The position numbers were made by a program, and so were the translations under genes. The notes below the pieces were generated by a model. That model worked only from the letters and a program-made list of their open reading frames with translations. It was not told the origin of the DNA and ran no database searches. Below are positions 35,789-45,006 of a stretch of 64,000 nt of DNA, piece after piece. Each line of letters starts with the position of its first letter. Within the stretch, counting starts at the first letter, position 1. Source of the stretch: DASQBT01 sp963782495 (GTDB lineage Bacteria; Pseudomonadota; Gammaproteobacteria; Burkholderiales; Thiobacillaceae); contig CAWAJU010000005.1 in NCBI GenBank assembly GCA_963782495.1, positions 186,001-250,000 on the forward strand, in the 5' to 3' direction.

Positions 35789-38503
35789 CTAGTTCAGGCG
35801 CCCATGACAATGCTTGTATTTCTTGCCACTGCCGCACGGGCAGGGGTCGTTGCGCCCCACCTTGGGCACGCCGGAATCGAGCGCTGCCATGGCCATAGGC
35901 ATGGCGGCCTGGGCCAGCGCCACATCCGGGTCGGCATGCTGATATTGCACGTTGGCCGGGCCTTCATGTTGCTCGACCGCCTGTACATCTTCCTCGGTGC
36001 GGACCTGCACGGTAGTGGTAATGCGGGTGACTTCGATCTTGATCGCATCGAGCATGGCAGAGAACAATTCGAATGCTTCGCGTTTGTATTCCTGCTTGGG
36101 ATCCTTTTGCGCGTAGCCGCGCAGGTGGATGCCCTGGCGCAGATGGTCAAGCGCGGCCAGATGCTCACGCCAGTGGGTGTCCATGCTCTGCAGCATTACG
36201 GCCTTCTCGAAATGACGCAGCACCTCGGCCCCGACTGCCAGCTCCTTGGCCGCATAAGCGGCATCCGCCTCGACGCACACCTTGTCGCGCAGGCCTTTCT
36301 CGTCCAGCGTCTTGTCCGCATTGAGCCATTCCTGCAGGGGCAGTCTGGATCCGAATTCAGCCTCGATGGCTCTTTCCGCGCCTTCCACATCCCACTGTTC
36401 TTCCATCGAATCGCGTGGAATGTGGGTATCGATCACCGTATTGATCACGTCATGGCGCATTGCAGTGATGGTCTCGTCGATATTTTCGCTGGCGAGTAAT
36501 TCGTTGCGCTGCTCGTAGATGACCTTGCGCTGGTCGTTGGACACATCGTCATATTCCAGAAGCTGTTTGCGGATATCAAAGTTGCGTGCCTCAACCTTGC
36601 GTTGCGCGTTCTCAATCGCGCGCGACACCCAGGGATGTTCGATGGCTTCGCCCTCGGGCAGCTTGAGCCGGTTCATAATCGCCGCCACGCGGTCGGAGGC
36701 AAAAATCCGCAGCAGGGGATCGTCCAGAGCGAGGTAGAAACGCGACGAGCCGGGATCGCCCTGACGCCCGGCGCGGCCGCGCAATTGGTTGTCCACGCGG
36801 CGCGATTCGTGCCGTTCGGTGCCGATGATGTGCAGGCCGCCGGCGGCGAGCACGGCGTCATGACGCGGCTGCCATTCAGCCTTGAGCTCGGCGCGCTTCT
36901 GCTCCTTCTCGGCCGGCGAGAGACTGGCGTCATCGTCGATGACATCCTGTTGGCGCTGAATGCTGCCGCCCAGCACGATGTCGGTCCCGCGACCCGCCAT
37001 GTTGGTGGCGATGGTGATACCGCCGGTCGCACCAGCCTGTGCGACGATTTCGGCTTCCTTGGCATGCTGCTTGGCGTTCAGCACCTGGTGCGGCAACTTC
37101 TCCTTCTGCAGCAGACCGGAAAGGTACTCGTTGGTTTCGATCGATGTAGTGCCGACCAGAACCGGCTGGCCGCGGCCATGGCACTCGCGGATATCCTTGA
37201 TCACGGCCTGGAATTTTTCCGTAGTGGTGAGGAATACCTGGTCATGCATGTCCTCGCGGATCATGTCGCGGTGGGTGGGGATCACCACGGTTTCCAGGTT
37301 GTAGATAGACTGGAATTCGTAGGCTTCGGTGTCGGCCGTGCCGGTCATGCCGGCGAGCTTGCCGTACATGCGGAAATAGTTCTGGAAAGTGATCGACGCA
37401 AGGGTCTGGTTTTCCTTCTGGATCGCCACGCCCTCCTTGGCCTCAACGGCCTGGTGCAGGCCCTCCGACCAGCGGCGCCCTGTCATCAGGCGCCCGGTGA
37501 ATTCGTCGACGATGACGACCTCATTGTTTTGCACCACATAATGCTGATCACGGTGATATACCGAGAACGCGCGCAGGGCGGCGTTGACATGGTGCATCAG
37601 ACGGATGTTGGCGGCGTCATACAGGCTGCCGCCGCGGGGCAGCAGCCCCATGTCCGTCAGAAGCTGTTCGATCTTTTCGTGACCGGATTCGGAAATGATG
37701 ACCGAATGGGCCTTTTCGTCCACCCAGTAGTCGCCGACTTCGCTCTTTTCTTCGGCCTGCCGACTCAGCTTGGGCGGAATGGCGTTGACGCTGGTGTAGA
37801 GCTCGGTGCTGTCCTCGGACTGGCCGGAGATGATCAGCGGCGTGCGCGCCTCGTCGATCAGGATCGAATCGACCTCGTCGACGATCGCATAAGCCAGACC
37901 GCGCTGGACCTTTTCCTCCATCTGGTAAACCATGTTGTCGCGCAGGTAGTCAAAGCCGAATTCGTTGTTGGTGCCGTAGGTGATGTCAGCAGCGTAGGCG
38001 GCCTGTTTCTCCTCGTGGGACATCTGCGAAAGGTTGACGCCGACCGTCAGGCCGAGGAACCGGTAAATGCGCCCCATCCAATCGGCGTCGCGCTGGGCCA
38101 GATAGTCGTTGACCGTCACCACGTGCACGCCCTTGCCGGTCAGCGCATTGAGATAGGCCGCCAAGGTTGCCACCAAGGTCTTGCCCTCGCCGGTGCGCAT
38201 CTCGGAAATCTTTCCATCATGCAGCACCATGCCACCTATCATTTGCACGTCATAATGGCGCATGCCAAGCGCGCGGCGGCTGCCTTCGCGTACGACCGCA
38301 AAGGCCTCGGCCAAAAGCTTGTCGACCGGCTCGCCGTTGGCAATGCGCTCCTTGAACGCGGCGGTCTTGGCGCTCAGTTCCGCGTCGGTGAGTTTTTCCA
38401 GCGCCGCCTCATGGGCGTTGATCGCCGCGACCTTTTGCCGGTATTGTTTAACCAGCCGGTCGTTGCGGCTGCCGAATATTTTTTTTGCCAGGGTTTGCAG
38501 CAT
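35789..38503 (-). CDS. secA: Preprotein translocase ATPase SecA
   Basis: A 904-aa motor of the Sec translocon. Walker A is in MRTGEGKTLVATLAAYL, the DEAD-like box in IVDEVDSILIDEARTPLIIS, and later motifs are VLVGTTSIE, TNMAGRGTDIVLGG and LRGRAGRQGDPG. The C-terminal zinc/SecB-binding motif CPCGSGKKYKHCH is intact. Length is normal. It is divergent from the dciA-like gene. Confidence 0.98.
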   Translation of the reverse strand: MLQTLAKKIFGSRNDRLVKQYRQKVAAINAHEAALEKLTDAELSAKTAAFKERIANGEPVDKLLAEAFAVVREGSRRALGMRHYDVQMIGGMVLHDGKISEMRTGEGKTLVATLAAYLNALTGKGVHVVTVNDYLAQRDADWMGRIYRFLGLTVGVNLSQMSHEEKQAAYAADITYGTNNEFGFDYLRDNMVYQMEEKVQRGLAYAIVDEVDSILIDEARTPLIISGQSEDSTELYTSVNAIPPKLSRQAEEKSEVGDYWVDEKAHSVIISESGHEKIEQLLTDMGLLPRGGSLYDAANIRLMHHVNAALRAFSVYHRDQHYVVQNNEVVIVDEFTGRLMTGRRWSEGLHQAVEAKEGVAIQKENQTLASITFQNYFRMYGKLAGMTGTADTEAYEFQSIYNLETVVIPTHRDMIREDMHDQVFLTTTEKFQAVIKDIRECHGRGQPVLVGTTSIETNEYLSGLLQKEKLPHQVLNAKQHAKEAEIVAQAGATGGITIATNMAGRGTDIVLGGSIQRQQDVIDDDASLSPAEKEQKRAELKAEWQPRHDAVLAAGGLHIIGTERHESRRVDNQLRGRAGRQGDPGSSRFYLALDDPLLRIFASDRVAAIMNRLKLPEGEAIEHPWVSRAIENAQRKVEARNFDIRKQLLEYDDVSNDQRKVIYEQRNELLASENIDETITAMRHDVINTVIDTHIPRDSMEEQWDVEGAERAIEAEFGSRLPLQEWLNADKTLDEKGLRDKVCVEADAAYAAKELAVGAEVLRHFEKAVMLQSMDTHWREHLAALDHLRQGIHLRGYAQKDPKQEYKREAFELFSAMLDAIKIEVTRITTTVQVRTEEDVQAVEQHEGPANVQYQHADPDVALAQAAMPMAMAALDSGVPKVGRNDPCPCGSGKKYKHCHGRLN

Positions 38504-38581
38504 GGATAGCCTGAATGAGTTAGTTTCTTGCAGGAAAATCAGAGAATTTTATCATAACGTGCAAGACCATCTGGTTAGCGC

Positions 38582-39013
38582 ATGACCCAGGCCAAACGTC
38601 TGGGCGACCTGCTCGCCACGTCCGGCCAAGGCAAGGTATTGGCGCGTGGCCAGGCGCTACTCGCCCTGCAAGCCCGGTTGGATAAATTGTTGCCGGAATC
38701 GTTCCGCGGCCAGGTATTTGTCGCCGACCTCAAGGACGGAATCCTGTCCCTGGCCTGCGCCCACGGCGCGCTCGCCACCCGGCTCAGAAGCGAAGGCCCG
38801 CACCTTGCAGAGGCCCTTGCCAAACAGGGCCTGGACGTTCAGCAAGTCAAGATTCTGGTCCGCCCCGATTTGCCGCTCTACCGTGGCCCAACCAAGGCCA
38901 AACCTGGACTGAGCCGAGGCGCCTTGAATGCCTTGACCGAGGTGGAACAATCACTGGAACCCGGCGGTCTGCAAACGGCCGTGCGGCGGATGATCCGCAG
39001 GCACAGACCCTGA
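38582..39013 (+). CDS. dciA: DUF721 (DciA-like) protein
   Basis: A 143-aa protein with the DUF721 pattern: LLPESFRGQVFVADLKDGILSLACAHGALATRLRSEGPHL, then VKILVRP. DciA proteins interact with the replicative helicase DnaB and assist its loading; proteobacterial copies commonly sit beside secA, as here. The C-terminal basic tail MIRRHRP may contact DNA. The symbol is assigned by family and position. Confidence 0.8.
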   Translation: MTQAKRLGDLLATSGQGKVLARGQALLALQARLDKLLPESFRGQVFVADLKDGILSLACAHGALATRLRSEGPHLAEALAKQGLDVQQVKILVRPDLPLYRGPTKAKPGLSRGALNALTEVEQSLEPGGLQTAVRRMIRRHRP

Positions 39014-39278
39014 TTAGCCTTCCCGAACCTTGGGACCCGCTGGCAACGGGACGGCAACAGGCCAAGAGGCACTGAAATCAGCTCTTGGCAGTGCAGGCAT
39101 GCGATCCTGAATCAACCCCGCACATTTGGCTTCAAATCTGGCCGAAATATCCGTTATTTGAGATGGGGAGAAACTCAGGATCCTCGTCGTCGTCCGAGCG
39201 CCCCGTGCATCCGGAACCCTGGCGTCACCACCGGTCCAACCAGGATGCAAACCTTTCCAACATCAAGGTGTAACGAAG
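39014..39278. other. Intergenic region after dciA
   Basis: About 265 nt separate dciA from the dioxygenase mini-ORF. I see no gene, terminator or clear promoter. The segment GTTATTTGAGATGG near 39153 is more AT-rich than its surroundings and could hold a weak promoter. Confidence 0.4.
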
Positions 39279-39323
39279 ATGACCAAGGAAGCAGGACCGA
39301 CACCCCTGGCGGGCAAACGATAA
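39279..39323 (+). CDS. Possible 14-aa upstream mini-ORF coupled to the dioxygenase
   Basis: ATG 39279, with AAGGTG 8 nt upstream, opens a short frame MTKEAGPTPLAGKR whose TAA overlaps the dioxygenase ATG (TAATG). This arrangement would make dioxygenase translation depend on the mini-ORF. It could be a leader peptide or chance; nothing in the peptide itself is recognisable. Confidence 0.3.
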   Translation: MTKEAGPTPLAGKR

Positions 39324-40276
39324 TGGGTCTACTGGAACAGAATCTGGAACATCGCGGAGCCACCCCACCGGGAACGGTGACGGACTCTGTTTCGCGGCTG
39401 AGTCAGGACGGATACTTTGTCGCTTCACTTGACGACCTCGGACTCTCAGCCACCCGGCTCATCCAGGAAGTCGCTCCCCTGTTTGCGCTCGCCGACTGGG
39501 ACCCCTATGACGTTCGGCGGCGCCAGATCGAGGCGATTGAGCGGCGCATTCCGGCGGGACAACTATCCACAGAGGCATTCTGGCAATTGGAGATTGCCCG
39601 CGGCCTCTATGCCTGCCCGCTGAAGGATCAGATCGGGGAAGCGAGGCTGCTCCAACGTTTCAACCTGACCTTCGGCATCGACACAAACACAATTCCGAAG
39701 ATCGCGCCGTTTCGCAAGAAATGCGTCACCGGACTTGAGCTTGCCCGCGCATCCGGCGCGTGGAAACTGCGCTCGTTTCGCCAAGGCAATGTGGTGCAAT
39801 ACCTGGGCGACATTCGCGCCATCCCGCGGACCCATCCCGCCATCCCCGAGCAGGCCTTCGATAGGGGCACCCACCTGCTTCAGACGGTCGAGCGCCTGGT
39901 ATCAATTGCTGCCGCCCTCCACTTGGACGCAGAAACCGCCACCGCCCGGGTCTGGCTGGTGGATACTCGATGCCAGACCAGCGAGCAAGTGTCCGTAGTC
40001 CCCGAGGGAGATCACCGCGACGGCGCCCATGTGGTGGTGCCAGCCGTGGTCATTGCAAACGAGGCCGTGATCGGCGCAAAGAGCCGGATACTTCGGCCTC
40101 AAGAAGGCGGTGCGGTTCTGCTGGACGAACGCCAGCTTCAACCCGGCGAGTTGTCCATGCTCAACGACGAGGTGCTGCTCCACGGCGTGAGCCCGCTTGA
40201 GGCGGGCAGCCGCAAGATACTGGGCTTGGACATCGTGTTTGGCGCTGGAAATCCGGACGCCCTTCTGACATCGTGA
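39323..40276 (+). CDS. 2OG-Fe(II) dioxygenase (PF10014-like)
   Basis: A 317-aa protein starting MGLLEQNLEHRG. The Fe-binding facial triad appears as His and Asp in PEGDHRDGAH and a late His in DEVLLHGVSPLE, with RPQEGGAVLLDE between. This layout fits the 2OG-Fe dioxygenase family that includes free amino-acid hydroxylases such as isoleucine 4-hydroxylase. The N-terminal part (RLSQDGYFVASLDDLG) matches the family start. The substrate is unknown. Longer frames upstream lack an RBS; the chosen ATG follows GGCGGG and overlaps a mini-ORF. Confidence 0.75.
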   Translation: MGLLEQNLEHRGATPPGTVTDSVSRLSQDGYFVASLDDLGLSATRLIQEVAPLFALADWDPYDVRRRQIEAIERRIPAGQLSTEAFWQLEIARGLYACPLKDQIGEARLLQRFNLTFGIDTNTIPKIAPFRKKCVTGLELARASGAWKLRSFRQGNVVQYLGDIRAIPRTHPAIPEQAFDRGTHLLQTVERLVSIAAALHLDAETATARVWLVDTRCQTSEQVSVVPEGDHRDGAHVVVPAVVIANEAVIGAKSRILRPQEGGAVLLDERQLQPGELSMLNDEVLLHGVSPLEAGSRKILGLDIVFGAGNPDALLTS

Positions 40277-40388
40277 AGTACCCGCGGGATTGCGACCTGT
40301 AGATCCCGAGCAAAAGTTCTCGAACCGGCATTGGCGACGTAATGAGCGCGGCGAGTCGTGCTGCGGCCGTTGTTTTGGTTGCTTCAAG

Positions 40389-40617
40389 AGGCCGGGGGTT
40401 GCCCGGTGGCTGGCCATTGGCTTCCATTAGCCGCCAGCCTCAAACCGGGGAGACGTCGCACCGACAATTCATGCGGCTTGACCTGAACGACCCCAAGAAC
40501 ATGGGGGCAGAAGATGAGCAGGAGTGTTACCCATGTCTCCGTACGAGCGTTACCTATCTCGCCGGTCTATACAGCGAAGCAAAAGAAAGTAACTTGCCGC
40601 CGGGCAACCCCCGGCCT
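40389..40617. repeat. Inverted-repeat element (REP-pair or MITE-like)
   Basis: Two 22-bp arms, AGGCCGGGGGTTGCCCGGTGGC (stored here in words as arm 40389-40410) and its inverse at 40596-40617, differ at one base. Each arm can itself fold through CCGGG/CCCGG. Between them are two short related direct repeats, GTTACCCATGTCTCCG and GTTACCTATCTCGCCGG (40524-40566), which look like insertion-sequence end remnants. No transposase is present. The rest of 40277-40690 holds no recognisable gene. Confidence 0.55.
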
Positions 40618-40690
40618 ACGAGGCGAAAGGCCGTGAGGCACGACGCGACCGGCTCGGGAATATCGAGTCTGGCCACATAATGTTGTCCAC

Positions 40691-41155
40691 TTATATAACA
40701 GCCTCAGCATAAATGTTTACCGCCTCATCGTCAGCCGAAATGACGATCATGTGGTTACTAGAGTTCCTCAATAAATGTGCGACGTCCTTCCCAACTATGG
40801 CTCCACGAGGGTCGGAATTGGGCATATTGATCGTCATAGATTGATCCGGAAGGCATTTTGCCGAAATAGTATTTGCGACGGGCCCCAGTTCTCTCGCGCC
40901 TAACCTTTCCGACTCAATTCGCAGATAGCCTTCAAACTCTCTCTGTAGCGTATAAGTGTTGGCAAGATTGACATACTCATGCATCAGAAGTGGTCCGTCG
41001 AGTCCCAGCATTGAGATCGTGGCTAGCGCACATGTTCTTGAGGCGAGAACCTCCACTTGAGACTTGGGCTTCACTTCATTGCCGCAGCCTGAAAGGGCCG
41101 GAATCAAGGCCGAAAAGACGCAAGCAACGGCGTAACCACGGGTTGACAGTTGCAT
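40691..41155 (-). CDS. Putative lipoprotein, function unknown
   Basis: A 154-aa protein with a lipoprotein signal: hydrophobic ACVFSALIPALSGC with lipobox LSGC. The mature part is about 130 residues with two further cysteines (RTCALATI, AKCLPDQ) that could pair. No family recognised. Base composition is lower in GC than its neighbours, and it lies next to the inverted-repeat element, so it may have been acquired. Confidence 0.6.
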   Translation of the reverse strand: MQLSTRGYAVACVFSALIPALSGCGNEVKPKSQVEVLASRTCALATISMLGLDGPLLMHEYVNLANTYTLQREFEGYLRIESERLGARELGPVANTISAKCLPDQSMTINMPNSDPRGAIVGKDVAHLLRNSSNHMIVISADDEAVNIYAEAVI

Positions 41156-41176
41156 TCGCAGCCTCTCACCAAGTCC

Positions 41177-41359
41177 TCAGATCAGCACCAGCCGCTCGAT
41201 GATGTAAAGCATCGCCGCAATCAGCACGAACACAAACAGAAACCGCAGCCCCCGCATCGCCCAGTCGAGATAACGCCGATCGCGCGTAAACACCCACGCC
41301 AACACCAGGCTGCCGACAACGCCCAGAGTTAGTACCAGGAGGAGTCTAAGGACGACCAT
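41177..41359 (-). CDS. Small two-helix membrane protein
   Basis: A 60-aa protein with two hydrophobic helices (VLRLLLVLTLGVVGSLVLAWVF and FLFVFVLIAAMLYIIERLVL) separated by the charged RDRRYLDWAMRG. I have seen similar small proteins beside lpxC or ferredoxin genes in Betaproteobacteria, but know no function. It is the next gene after lpxC on the same strand. Confidence 0.7.
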   Translation of the reverse strand: MVVLRLLLVLTLGVVGSLVLAWVFTRDRRYLDWAMRGLRFLFVFVLIAAMLYIIERLVLI

Positions 41360-41439
41360 GACTTGACTGGATTGCCGCGCTACGCTCGGAAAGACCCCTC
41401 AGACCAATGCGCGTCAAGGCTTGGCGAAAGTTTCCTGAT

Positions 41440-42354
41440 TCAGGCCAGCAACGCATGCCAGCGCACCAGCGCCTCGGGGGCATCTTCCACCCGCAGGAAG
41501 CTGACTATCTCCCAAGCCTCCTGGTCGGCAAGCAGGGCACGCAGCAGTTGGTTGTTCAGGGCATGACCGGACTTGTAGGCATGGAAACTACCTATCAGGG
41601 GCTTGCCCAGCACGTAGAGATCGCCAATGGCATCAAGCACCTTGTGTTTGACGAACTCGTCATCGTAGCGCAAGCCATCGTTGTTGAGCACGCGGTATTC
41701 GTCCATCACAATGGCATTATCGAGGGAACCACCCAAGGCCAGTCCGCTGTTGCGCAGCATTTCGACTTCATGCGAGAAGCCGAAGGTGCGGGCGCGTGCG
41801 ACTTCCTTGATATATGACGTCTCGGCAAAATCGATCACGACCCGATTGCCGCTTTTCTCGAATACCGGATGATCAAAGTCTATGCCGAACTCGAGGCGAA
41901 AGCCGTTATACGGGCTCAGACTGACGTGCTTGTCGCCGTCCACCACTTCCACATGCTTTTTCACCCGGATGTACTGCTTCGCCGCGTTCTGCTCTTCCAG
42001 CCCTGCAGACTGGAGCAGAAACACGAAGGGTGCGGCGGATCCGTCCATGATGGGAACTTCGGGTCCGGTCAGGTCGATCACCAGGTTGTCGATGCCCAAG
42101 CCCGCCAAGGCGGAGAGCAAGTGTTCGACGGTGGACACTTTGGCGCCGCCACCTTCCAGCGCCGAACATAATCGGGTATCGGTGACGCGGTGAGGATCGA
42201 GCAGAATGTCCACGGGTGGATCGCAATCAATGCGCCGGAACAGGATGCCGGTGTCAGGCGCAGCCGGGCGCAGGGTCATCTCGACCTTGAGGCCGGAGTG
42301 CAGACCAACGCCGGTGGCCTTGATCTGGGACTTGATGGTGCGCTGCTTGATCAT
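41440..42354 (-). CDS. lpxC: UDP-3-O-acyl-N-acetylglucosamine deacetylase
   Basis: A 304-aa zinc enzyme for the first committed step of lipid A synthesis. Conserved features: N-terminal QRTIKSQIKATGVGLHSG, zinc-site STVEHLLSALAGLGIDN, MDGSAAPFVFLL, and the catalytic/zinc segment FVKHKVLDAIGDLYVLG with FHAYKSGHALNN. It follows ftsZ at the end of the dcw cluster as usual. A promoter-like TATAAT lies just upstream. Confidence 0.97.
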   Translation of the reverse strand: MIKQRTIKSQIKATGVGLHSGLKVEMTLRPAAPDTGILFRRIDCDPPVDILLDPHRVTDTRLCSALEGGGAKVSTVEHLLSALAGLGIDNLVIDLTGPEVPIMDGSAAPFVFLLQSAGLEEQNAAKQYIRVKKHVEVVDGDKHVSLSPYNGFRLEFGIDFDHPVFEKSGNRVVIDFAETSYIKEVARARTFGFSHEVEMLRNSGLALGGSLDNAIVMDEYRVLNNDGLRYDDEFVKHKVLDAIGDLYVLGKPLIGSFHAYKSGHALNNQLLRALLADQEAWEIVSFLRVEDAPEALVRWHALLA

Positions 42355-42375
42355 GTAGTGACGCGTGTCATACGT

Positions 42376-42397
42376 TAATTATAGAATACTAATATTC
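42376..42397 (-). promoter_or_regulatory. Probable lpxC promoter -10 with adjacent 7-bp inverted repeat
   Basis: On the minus strand TATAAT (42376-42381) sits 22 nt upstream of the lpxC ATG. It overlaps a palindrome TAGAATA-CTAA-TATTCTA (42380-42397). The -35 is weak (AACAGG at 17 nt), so an activator or the palindrome may matter. Confidence 0.45.
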
Positions 42398-42521
42398 TAG
42401 CCTGTTTAGGGGCGGCGGGCGTCGTTTCAGGACTGCGCCTGGACATTTGTGTTCCCTCGCGTCGCGCGGACAGCAAGTCCTCCCCCGGAGAGCGGTGGGA
42501 GAACCTGCCTCTACCAGAGGC

Positions 42522-43670
42522 TCAGTCAGCCTGTTTTCTGAGGAAGGCCGGAATGTCCAGCATATCCACCCCGGAGTCGACCATCGCCTGAACCGCGCGT
42601 TCGCGCCGCCCACGGATGACATTGGGCATGGCGTCTTCGGTCTGTGCTGCCATCGGTGCATCGTAAGTCCCGGTGCGCACGACCTGCATGGGTTTGGCAT
42701 GCGGCTGGCGTGACACCGGGCTGCCCAGGCCGGTGGCGACCATGGTCACCCGCAGCCGGTCTTCCATGCCTTCATCGATGACTTGGCCGACGATGACGGT
42801 GGCCTCGTCAGCGGTAAAGCCCTGGATGGTGGTCATGACTTCGTTCACCTCGCGCATCTTGACCGTGCTGGACGCAGTGATATTGACCAGCACGCCGCGC
42901 GCGCCGCTCAGGTTGACATCTTCCAGCAACGGGCTGGCAACGGCCTGTTCGGCGGCCAGGCGGGCGCGCTGATCGCCGTTGGCCTGGGCCGAACCCATCA
43001 TGGCCATACCCATCTCGCTCATCACCGTGCGCACGTCGGCAAAGTCGACATTGACCAGGCCCGGGCAATTGATCACTTCGGCGATGCCGGCCACCGCGCC
43101 ATGCAACACGTTGTTGGCGGCCTTGAAGGCGTCGAGCATGGAGACATCCTCGCCCAGTACCAGCATGAGCTTGTCATTTGGGATGATGATGAGGGAATCG
43201 ACATGCCGGCCAAGCGCTTCGATCCCCGCATTGGCGACGCGCACCCGTTTGCCTTCGAAGACGAACGGCTTGGTCACGACCGCCACGGTTAGTATGCCCA
43301 GTTCCTTGGCCACTTCGGCCACCACCGGAGCTGCCCCGGTACCGGTTCCACCACCCATGCCGGCAGTGATGAACAGCATGTCGGCGCCATCTATCATCTC
43401 GGCGATACGCTCGCGGTCCTCCAGCGCCGCTTCCCGCCCGGCTTCAGGATTGGCCCCCGCGCCCAGTCCCTTGGTCACCGCGCTGCCTAGTTGAAGCTGG
43501 GTCTTGGCCTGGTTGCGTTTGAGCGCCTGGGCATCGGTGTTGATGGCGATGAACTCCACGCCCCCGAGTCCCGAGTCGATCATGTGATCCACGGCATTGC
43601 CGCCGCAGCCTCCGATGCCGATCACCTTGATGACGGCGTCCTGCGTTTCTGCATCCATCAATTCAAACAT
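42522..43670 (-). CDS. ftsZ: Cell division GTPase FtsZ
   Basis: A 382-aa tubulin homologue that forms the Z-ring. The start is ATG 43670 (MFELMD) behind GGAGAG. It has GTP-binding GIGGCGGNAVDHMI, the tubulin signature GGGTGTGAAPVVAEVA, and the T7-loop region NVDFADVRTVM. The C-terminal peptide DIPAFLRKQAD, which binds FtsA and ZipA, is intact. Confidence 0.98.
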   Translation of the reverse strand: MFELMDAETQDAVIKVIGIGGCGGNAVDHMIDSGLGGVEFIAINTDAQALKRNQAKTQLQLGSAVTKGLGAGANPEAGREAALEDRERIAEMIDGADMLFITAGMGGGTGTGAAPVVAEVAKELGILTVAVVTKPFVFEGKRVRVANAGIEALGRHVDSLIIIPNDKLMLVLGEDVSMLDAFKAANNVLHGAVAGIAEVINCPGLVNVDFADVRTVMSEMGMAMMGSAQANGDQRARLAAEQAVASPLLEDVNLSGARGVLVNITASSTVKMREVNEVMTTIQGFTADEATVIVGQVIDEGMEDRLRVTMVATGLGSPVSRQPHAKPMQVVRTGTYDAPMAAQTEDAMPNVIRGRRERAVQAMVDSGVDMLDIPAFLRKQAD

Positions 43671-43761
43671 TTTGCTCTCCTTTGTTACAGCCAAACAAAC
43701 AACACCAAGCTTCTCCCGGTGCGCCACAATGCGCGGCGCCGGTACGGCTTTTCCCCGAACG

Positions 43762-45006
43762 TCAGAAGTTGCCTTTGAACCACGACTTCATCCGTTCAAT
43801 AATGTCTTTCACGCTGCCCGCGCCCAGTTTGGGCGCCGCATCCCTACCCCTTCCCTCCAGACCGGCCATCAGCAGCCCGATCGCAGTGGCATAACGCGGG
43901 TTGTGCATGACTTCCGCCAAGCCTCCCTGGTAGCGCGGATAGCCCAGCCGGACCGGCATGTGGAACACCTCTTCGCCCAGCTCGACCATGCCCTGCATGC
44001 CCGCCGTGCCGCCGGTGACGACGATGCCCGAGGACAACAGTTCTTCGAATCCGGAGCGGCGCAGTTCCGACTGGACTAGCGAATACAGCTCTTCCATGCG
44101 CGGTTCGATGAATTCGGCCAGTGTCTGGCGCGACAGGGTGCGGGGCGGCCGGTCGCCGATACCCGGCACCTCGATCATTTCGCGCGCGTCGGCAAGCTGG
44201 CGCAGCGCGCAGCCGTGCCGCAGTTTCAGGTCTTCCGCGTCCTTGGGCGGAGTGCGCAGGGCCACGGCAATATCGTTGTTGACCTGGTCGCCCGCCACCG
44301 CAATCACCGCGGTATGGCGGATGGCGCCGCCGGTAAAGACGGCGATGTCGGTGGTGCCGCCGCCGATGTCGACCAGGCATACACCCAGTTCCTTCTCGTC
44401 CTCGGTCAGCACCGCCATGGCGGAGGCCAGCGGCTGCAACACCAGGTCGGCCACCTCCAGACCGCAACGCCGCACGCACTTGATGATGTTCTGCGCCGCA
44501 GACACCGCGCCGGTGACGATGTGGACCTTGACCTCCAGTCGGATCGCGCTCATGCCGAGCGGATCGCGCACGTCTTCCTGGCCGTCGACCACGAATTCCT
44601 GCGGGATGGTGTGGAGAATCTGCTGGTCCATCGGGATGTTCACCGCCCGCGCGGTTTCCACCACCCGGTCCACGTCGAGCTGGCCGATTTCCTTGTCCTT
44701 GATTGCCACCATGCCGTGCGAGTTGAAGCTCCTGATGTGGCTGCCGGCGATCCCGGTATAGACCTCGCGGATCTTGCAGTCGGCCATCAGTTCGGCTTCC
44801 TCCAGTGCGCGCTGGATTGCGTTGACGGTGGATTCGATATTCACCACCACGCCGCGGCGCAGCCCCCGGGATGGGTGGGAACCCATGCCGATGACTTCCA
44901 GACGGCCTTCTTCGCTGACCTCGGCCACGATGCATACGATCTTGGAAGTACCGATGTCGAGGCCGACAATCAGATTCTTCGGGTCCTTGGGTCTATTGCT
45001 AGCCAT
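43762..45006 (-). CDS. ftsA: Cell division protein FtsA
   Basis: A 414-aa actin-fold protein that tethers FtsZ to the membrane. It has IVGLDIGTSKIVCIVAEV at the N-terminus, VDIGGGTTDIAVFTGG as phosphate-2 motif, and a C-terminal amphipathic helix (IIERMKSWFKGNF) for membrane binding. It overlaps ftsQ by 8 bp. Confidence 0.97.
   Translation of the reverse strand: MASNRPKDPKNLIVGLDIGTSKIVCIVAEVSEEGRLEVIGMGSHPSRGLRRGVVVNIESTVNAIQRALEEAELMADCKIREVYTGIAGSHIRSFNSHGMVAIKDKEIGQLDVDRVVETARAVNIPMDQQILHTIPQEFVVDGQEDVRDPLGMSAIRLEVKVHIVTGAVSAAQNIIKCVRRCGLEVADLVLQPLASAMAVLTEDEKELGVCLVDIGGGTTDIAVFTGGAIRHTAVIAVAGDQVNNDIAVALRTPPKDAEDLKLRHGCALRQLADAREMIEVPGIGDRPPRTLSRQTLAEFIEPRMEELYSLVQSELRRSGFEELLSSGIVVTGGTAGMQGMVELGEEVFHMPVRLGYPRYQGGLAEVMHNPRYATAIGLLMAGLEGRGRDAAPKLGAGSVKDIIERMKSWFKGNF

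Noticed and set aside
36602..38509. A 635-codon open frame antisense to secA
   Set aside because: It mirrors the secA codon pattern in GC-rich DNA, has no ribosome site, and the translation has no recognisable domain.
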